DNA of 64,000 bases from Paralichthys olivaceus (Eukaryota; Chordata; Actinopteri; Pleuronectiformes; Paralichthyidae). Below, one piece after another: positions 57,170-64,000 of the stretch. A program made the translations under genes and the position numbers. How positions within the stretch are numbered: position 1 is the first letter of the stretch; each line of letters starts with the position of its first letter. The stretch is from NCBI RefSeq assembly GCF_024713975.1, contig NC_091109.1:20987760-21051759 (forward strand). Direction: 5' to 3'. The notes under the pieces are model-generated. The model was not told where the DNA came from. It ran no database searches and saw only the letters and a program-made list of their open reading frames with translations.

Positions 57170-60100
57170 ATGGACGACCCAGATGAGGAAATAGCTGTCG
57201 TTGGGATTGGGTGCAATTTCCCTGGAGGTATGACGTCATTATGCTGTTGCAAGGATTTATTTAGACATTTCTTATCTGTCTGAATCACTGGTATTGTGAT
57301 GTTTTTATTTCAGGCGAGGGGTTGGATAATTTCTGGAGGGTCCTGTTGGAAGGAAAGAACTGTGCAGCAGATATTCCAGCAGAAAGGTTCGACACCACGT
57401 TCTGGTTTGATGCAGACGACTGCAAACCCGGAAAGACACAAACAACCAGAGCAGCTCTGATAGAAGGGTAAGTGTTTTACTGATGAACAGATTCATCCTT
57501 AGATGTTTGGATTTTGACAGATCTGTCATTTGTATATTATTCCCAGATTTAACAAGTTTGATCACAAGTTTTTTGGCATCACTGAAGCAGAGAGTGATTT
57601 CATGGACCCTCAGCAGAAACTCCTCCTCCAGTGCACATACAGGGCATTAGAAGACGCAGGAATGGCTATGGAGAGCATCAGCGGAAGCAGAACTGGAGTT
57701 TACATCGGTGACTGCTATTATTCCATGAATCATTTTAAGCACAATCTTATAATACAGAAATTGTAACCGACTCAACTTTGATTGTGGTGTTGCAGGTCTA
57801 ATGAACAGGGATTACGAGATGCTCCGAAGTAATAATCCCAATGCAATCACCCACTATAACGGCACCGGGACGGCCATGAGTGTGGCTGCCAATAGAATTT
57901 CCTTCACCTTCAATCTCACTGGCCCTTCATTCGCCGTCGACAGTGCCTGTTCCTCATCTTTGGTGGCTTTACATTTAGCCTCGCAGGCTCTAAAGCAAGG
58001 TGCATGGTTTTATTTTCCCTACAAATGCCATTCCTTAAGTGGGTTTATCATGGAATTGCTTTTAAATATTCCATTTTCATTCTTTCTTTCAACCAGGAGA
58101 CTGTGAGATGGCTTTGTGTGGAGGTGTCAGCTGCATCATTGAGCCAAGAGTGTTTGTTGCTCTCACCAAGGCAAAGATGATCTCACCTGAGGGGACCAGC
58201 AAACCTTTCTCCAGTCGGGCAGACGGCTACGGCAGAGGTGAGGGCTGCGGGGTCGTTCTCCTGAAGCCTCTGAAAAATGTAAGAACATCTTTGTTTTTTT
58301 TGTTTTGTTGCAGTCATTTCATATCACATAGGGGATACTAGCTACTTTTCTAATGGTTTGACTTTATGTATAAAGGCTGTAAAAGACTGCAACAAAATCT
58401 GGGGCATCATCAGCAAAACAGCCGTCAACCAAGATGGACGCTCGGTCACTCCGATCACCAAACCCTCCATGACGCAGCAAGAGGAGCTGCTGCGAGGAAT
58501 CTACTCAGAGTCCGACCTTGCCAATGTTCAGTACATAGAGGCACATGGGACTGGAACCCCGGTTGGAGACCCAACAGAGGCAGGAAGCATCTCAAACGTC
58601 ATCGCTAAGGCCAAACCTCCTGGTTCAGAGACACTGCGGATTGGCTCGGTGAAGAGCAACATCGGACATACAGAATCTGCAGCTGGAGTGGCCGGACTCA
58701 TTAAGGTTCTCCTAATGATGAAGCACGAGACCATTGTTCCCTCCGTTTTCTACTCTGAAAACAGTTCAAGTATAGATGTCAAAGCTCTGAATGTTAATAT
58801 TCCATCTAAAGCTGAGAGGTGGGAGACAAATGGGTCGTTACAGAGAGTAGCTGGGATCAATAGCTTTGGGTTTGGAGGCACAAATGCACATGCGATTTTA
58901 AGGGAGTATGGAAAGACCACTGTTCCCAGACAGATCACAAAAGGTTGTCCGAAACTCTTTGTGATATCTGCAGCCACTGAAAAATCACTGATCCTAACAA
59001 TCGCTGACACCCATCAGAGGCTTAGCAGTGCTCATGCAGTTGATTTGCAGGAGTTGTCTTATACCTCAGCGTGTGGAAGGAGTCATGGCAGACACAAATA
59101 TAAGAAAGCCTTCCTCACAACTTCCCTCTCAGATTTACAACACAAGCTGACATCTGCACTCAAATCAAAGGTTGAGTCAACAAAGTCCGACATCCAGGTT
59201 GTGTTTGTGTTTTGTGGAAATGGCGTTACCTACAGGGGCATGTGCCGGCAGCTCATGAGAGAGGTTCCTGTTTTCAGAGACAAGGTCAGAGAAGTTGAAA
59301 TTCTCTTCCAGAGTCATAAAAGCTTAAGCATCAGTCAATGGCTCACTGGTGAATATGATAATGATGATTTCAGAAAACCCGATTTTGCCCAACCTGTTCT
59401 TTTTGCACTCCAGATTGGCATTGCCACTCTCCTTAAGCACTGGGGCGTCAAACCTGATGCTGTGCTTGGACACTCTGTTGGAGAGGTCGCTGCAGCTCAC
59501 TGCTCCGGACTCTTGTCTCTTGAAGATGCTGTGAAAGTGTTGTACCACCGCAGTTCTCTTCAGAGCAAGGTCACAGGAGGGAAAATGCTCGTAGTCAGTA
59601 ATGTGGCTGTAGAAAAGGTTTTAGAAATGCTTGACGTCTTCTCTGGCAAAATTTCTGTTGCAGCTGTCAACAGCCCTCGGTCCTGCACACTGTCGGGGGA
59701 TTCGGACACGATAAACATCCTCCATGAAAGGCTGAAGACTATGTTTACAGATAAAAACCTCTTCCTCCATTTCTTGGATGTCCCGGCGGCATATCATAGC
59801 CATATGATGGATCCTATATTAGAAGACATTGAGAGAAGCATAGATCATTTAGATGCCAATAGCATGGAATGCAAACTGTTTTCGACAGTGACTGCAGACA
59901 GGTGTTCAGGAGGTGACTTCTGCACTGGCAGGTACTGGGCAAAGAACATCCGTGAGCCTGTTTTATTTGAACAAACGCTGCATGCTGCTGCTAAAGACAA
60001 GCAGACAAGGAGAAACATGGTCTTTGTGGAGATTGGACCTCGTAGGGCTCTTCAGAGAAACATATGTGAGGCTCTGGGAAATGACACCATAGTTCTTTCT

Positions 60101-63100
60101 TCTGTCCATCCAGAGAAAGATTACGCCACAATCTTGTCTACCGTGGCAAAAGTATTTGAACTGGGCCTTAACGTGGACTGGCATGAAGTCTACAGAGGTT
60201 ATGAAACATTGCCCACAACTCTTCCAATCTATCAGTTCGACTGCTTAAAGAAAGATATGAATTTTGAAGAAGTGAGAAAGGGGAATGAATCATCAGCTTT
60301 TTCTCCACATCCACTCATATCCAAAATAAAGCTGGATAACAAACAGTACGTGTGCAACATCTCACTGGAGAGTGCACCTTATCTGTGGGAGCATAAGAAC
60401 AACGGGGTTTCCATTGTACCAGGTGCAGTTTATGTTGAACTAGCTTATGCCTCTGTGATGGCAAGCTTAAACCCAAAGACACCAGCTTCTCTGCTCCAGC
60501 TCAGTGTCAGATTTGAGAGTCTGTTTACACTCAGCTCAAACTGCCATCAGTTGAAAGTAATACTTGAGCATGTGGATAATGAGGCAACTTTTAAAATACA
60601 GTCTGCTGTTGCAACACATGCCTCTGGGACATACATGAGTGCAAGTAGCCAACCACTCTTAGAGGAACCCAGAATTAGTCTCAACTTGATCTATCAACGG
60701 TGCAGATTGGTTATGAAGAAAAAAGAGATTTATTCAATTCTCTCTCAAGCAGGATTTGAATACGGCTTTGTCTTCAAACAGCTCGATGATGTGCATTTTG
60801 GGGATGAATTTAAAGAAGCTGTGACAACAATTCAAGTCCCCGTAGAACTTCTGAAACACCTTCACGACTATTTCATCCACCCTGTGTTACTGGACTATTT
60901 CCTCCAGATGACTGCAGTGGTAGCTATTGGACGACTAACAGCCAAGCAGGGATTCCCCTCAGCTATAGGCTGTGTCACTATTTCAGCTCCACTACAAGAG
61001 AGAATGGTCATGTATTTACGAGCGACTCAAGAAACCCCAGACTTCCTTGAAGTGTGTGGTTCCTTTTGCACCACTGAGGGGGGAGTACTTGTGGAACTCA
61101 AGAAAGTCAAGATCTCACTTTTGGGAGATTGCTCAAATGTTCTTCAGTCGCTGTTCTTTCACAATGAAATAATTACAATCCACGACAAGCCAGATTCTCA
61201 AAGTTGTAAAATAAAAGCACTAGTTTTTGAAGACAAACTCTGCATTACCAAAAGACTTCGGCCGTACTTACTCCCAGAGTCTGTCATTGTGAAGGTCAGA
61301 GACAACTGGAGGTCAAACCAACTTCGAGATGTTGTGTTTCACTCACTTAACGCTGATATGGACTTAGAAAATGTTCTCTTTATTTGGGGTGTGGAGAACC
61401 TCAGTCAGTTGTCACCTGAGCAGACGTTGGAGGCCTTGGTTACTTGCTGTGAGCAATTTCGCCAGATTTTATTAGCCTTAAAAGAGAAAAGACCATCTTG
61501 CACAGTCCACGTGATAACCTACAGGTCAACAGAAATGACTGTGGACCATGTCAGTCCAGGATTTGTTCTGTCTGGTATGACAAGGGCTTGTGCCGCAGAG
61601 ATGGAGAGTCCGTCTTTTCAGCTGATTGACCTCGCTTCTGTGACAAGTGAAGACGTTCAAATGCTGGTTCATGTAATCAACACCTGCAAACAACAAGAGG
61701 TCATGATCAGCAAAGGGCAGGCATCAGCAACGAGAATAGCACGCACCCCACTGAAGTACGAGTCTTTATGTGAAGGTGATGTGCAGTCAGTGTATCTGAG
61801 CGACTTTGTACTGCAGACATCTGACTTATACAGAATGGTTTGCTTGTCTGTCAGTCCCTGCGACACAAACGTAAAACCTCTCCAAGAGACGTCAGTTGAG
61901 ATCCAGCTCACCAACGGATGCGTCCATTCGTCTGATTACTTTCCTGTCACCACACCGCTTTTAAATTTCGGCAAGACGATGTATTGGGATCAACACACCT
62001 TGCAGAATCACAGACTTCTGCTTTTAGATTTTAGTGGCATTGTCACAGCCGTTGGGAAAGATGTTCAAAACGTGAGAGTGGGAGATCACATTGCTTCATG
62101 TTACCCAATTCCAGCCACGGGTAAGATGAGAGTTCCTGAAGCTGTGTGCTACAGTACAAAGAGGCTCCCATTTCTGAAAGAGACTCCATGTGTGTCTTAC
62201 TTCATACTGGCATGGCAGATCCTGCAGAGGATGCTGCCTAAAGTAAAACAGCAACACAGAAAGCTGACCATTGTCTCCTCTAACCTCGCCTCTGCTCTGA
62301 TTAAAGTTTTAGCTCTGACAGCAAACCGCTCAGGCTGGAACGTTTCCTCGAGGCCACATTTCAGAAGCACACCTTCACATTTTGATCAGAGTCATGCATT
62401 TGTGTTTCTGCCTCCATTTGATGAATCTTGGCAGGAAATCCAATACAGACGTGACCTCGAGAGACACGTTATCTTTGTATGTAGCAGCCACATGTCATCC
62501 TCACTCTCTGCAAACATGTTTGCATCAAAGAGTGAAAACATGCACATACATAAACTTGATGTGGCTGAAGTTCTCCAGAGAGCCACTCTGCAGGGTCAGA
62601 GCAGGGATTTCTTTAATTGGCTACAGTTATTAGGCTTTGATATAACATCCCTACCTTTGAAAAGAGAGATATTTCAATCATCAAGAACAAAAGAGCCTAA
62701 GATCGAATCTTATTTCACTGCAAAAACAGTTCAGCAGGTGGTTTTCGATAATGGAGGTTCTCATTGTCCAGTGTCTGATGTCCCTGTGCTCACCAGGCCT
62801 GCACGACTATTTCAACAAACCTGTGTTTATATTGTAACTGGAGGCCTTTCTGGTTTGGGAGTTGAGACTGTGAAGTTCATCGCCCATAATGGTGGCGGTT
62901 GTATTGCAACACTGTCCAGGAGAGTTCCAACAAATGAGACGCAGTTTGAAATGGAACTCCTCAAGAGAAGATATGGTGTTCGTGTCATTCATGTCCAGTG
63001 TGATGTTTCTGTGTTGACGCAGGTCGTGGATGCGATCTCAGAAATTAAACAAAGATTCTCTCCTCGTCCAATCAAAGGAGTGTTTCACAGTGCTGCTGTA

Positions 63101-63859
63101 TTACACGACGCACTGATTGAAAACCTTGATGAGTCTCTCTTCCGAAAAGTTCTGCAGCCCAAAGTGAGCGGGGCTCTAAATCTTCACTGTGCAACACTTC
63201 ACAACAAACTTGATTACTTTGTGTGCTACTCTTCAATCTCGTCATTCATTGGCAACGCCTCCCAGTGTAACTACGCAGCAGCCAATTCTTTCCTGGACGT
63301 ATTCTGTCACTACCGGAGAAACCTTGGACTTGCTGGACAGTCCATCAACTGGGGGCCTTTGAATCTTGGTCTCTTGCTGAACAGAGACCATTTCCAGAAG
63401 TTCCTAGAGACAAAAGGGATGATGATCTTGAGCGTGTGCGAGATTCACGAAGCACTTGAAAAGTGTCTGTTGATGAACAAACCTCAACAAGTCATCTGCA
63501 AGTTCAACTTCAAAAACCTTAACATTCACGTACTTTCACAAAATTCATCTCTCAGAGAACGACTGTCAGCTTTAGTGGGAATGGAGCTTAAAGACGATAT
63601 AAGCAGTGAACCCAGAGTTCATCATTTGCATTCCACAAATGAAAGTGTGAGAAAAATTGTCAGTGACATAAGCAGCGTTAGTGTAGATGAGCTGGATGAT
63701 GAGTCGGCTCTGTGTGCTCTGGGTATTGACTCAATGTTGGCCATGACTCTTCAAAACAAGATTTTCCAGGAGACAGGAGTGAATGTACCTTTAGTAAGAA
63801 TACTGGACCCGAACAGTACACTGGTCACTTTAGCAACTATCATAATGAATAATGGATAA
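57170..63859 (+). CDS. pks1: Animal iterative type I polyketide synthase, otolith-associated family; 6 coding exons
   Basis: A multidomain synthase that builds a polyketide on a tethered carrier. Teleost members of this family are reported to be needed for otolith formation, and bird relatives for pigment; the product here cannot be read from sequence. Exons: 57170-57227, 57314-57467, 57547-57707, 57796-57999, 58097-58278, 58376-63859; 2080 aa. Seen: ketosynthase with Cys176 (VDSACSSS), His310 (EAHGTGT) and His351 (KSNIGHTE); acyltransferase with Ser620 (GHSVGE) and AYHSHMMDP; dehydratase with His926 ([11 protein letters not shown]) and Asp1093 (LLDYFLQ); a non-catalytic core around 1290-1400; an ER-like part ([13 protein letters not shown], about 1450-1620); ketoreductase with TGGLSGLG (from 1741) and Tyr1886 (YAAAN); ACP with Ser2039 (GIDSML). 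The chain ends about 40 aa after that Ser, with no thioesterase. No methyltransferase signature was found. The ATG at 57170 has a good context and leads into the KS start [14 protein letters not shown]. The paralogue number is uncertain. Confidence 0.94.
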
Positions 63860-64000
63860 TTTCATCACAGAATCCCTTGAATGATGAAAATGCTTGGATT
63901 TAATATGAACAGCAGCTGCTGTTCTACTGATACGTTATCTTTCTCATAAATCTGGTTTTTAATATGCTTTTCGGCACCAATCACTCCCTGATACTGAAAT
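63860..64000 (+). other. PKS 3' untranslated region (partial)
   Basis: AT-rich sequence after the stop codon at 63857-63859. No AATAAA is seen before the window ends. Confidence 0.6.

Overview
The window is vertebrate nuclear DNA, most probably from a percomorph teleost fish. It holds five intron-split protein-coding genes that could each be rebuilt exon by exon with phase-consistent splice sites. There are no bacterial-type genes, CRISPR arrays, rRNA genes or convincing tRNA genes. The fish call is an inference from four things: the dense gene packing, the CA/GT-rich introns, several dispersed repeats of the kind seen in fish genomes, and a multidomain type I polyketide synthase of the family linked to otolith formation in teleosts.

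Layout from left to right. (1) abi1, minus strand, 121..35369, 12 coding exons, 563 aa: a subunit of the WAVE actin-regulatory complex. Its introns make up more than half of the window. (2) acbd5, plus strand, 37171..42038, 12 coding exons, about 520 aa: a tail-anchored peroxisomal acyl-CoA-binding protein that tethers peroxisomes to the ER. (3) mastl (Greatwall kinase), minus strand, 44370..49344, 12 coding exons, 834 aa. (4) yme1l1, plus strand, 50044..55870, 18 coding exons, 714 aa: the mitochondrial inner-membrane i-AAA protease. (5) An iterative type I polyketide synthase, plus strand, 57170..63859, 6 coding exons, 2080 aa, with the order KS-AT-DH-(non-catalytic core)-ER-like-KR-ACP.

Arrangement. 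abi1/acbd5 and mastl/yme1l1 are divergent pairs; the second pair is only 699 bp apart from start codon to start codon and probably shares a promoter. acbd5 and mastl converge tail to tail. acbd5-mastl-yme1l1 keep the same order and relative orientation that I recall for human 10p12, where ABI1 is also nearby. The five genes do not form a pathway: they serve actin nucleation, peroxisome contacts, mitotic entry, mitochondrial proteostasis and specialised metabolism.

The most interesting items are the polyketide synthase (catalytic KS, AT, DH, KR and ACP residues visible, ER-like domain apparently without its nucleotide-binding motif, no thioesterase, KS in small exons but everything else in one 5.5-kb exon, TATA box and upstream ORF), two GC-AG introns forced by reading frame, a 28-codon Gln-rich tract in Abi1, a 35-residue Asp/Glu tract in Acbd5, a 15-nt abi1 microexon, and several repeat families, including a short element with terminal inverted repeats. 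All exon coordinates were read by eye from splice consensus, phase and recalled family sequences; no alignment or transcript evidence was available.
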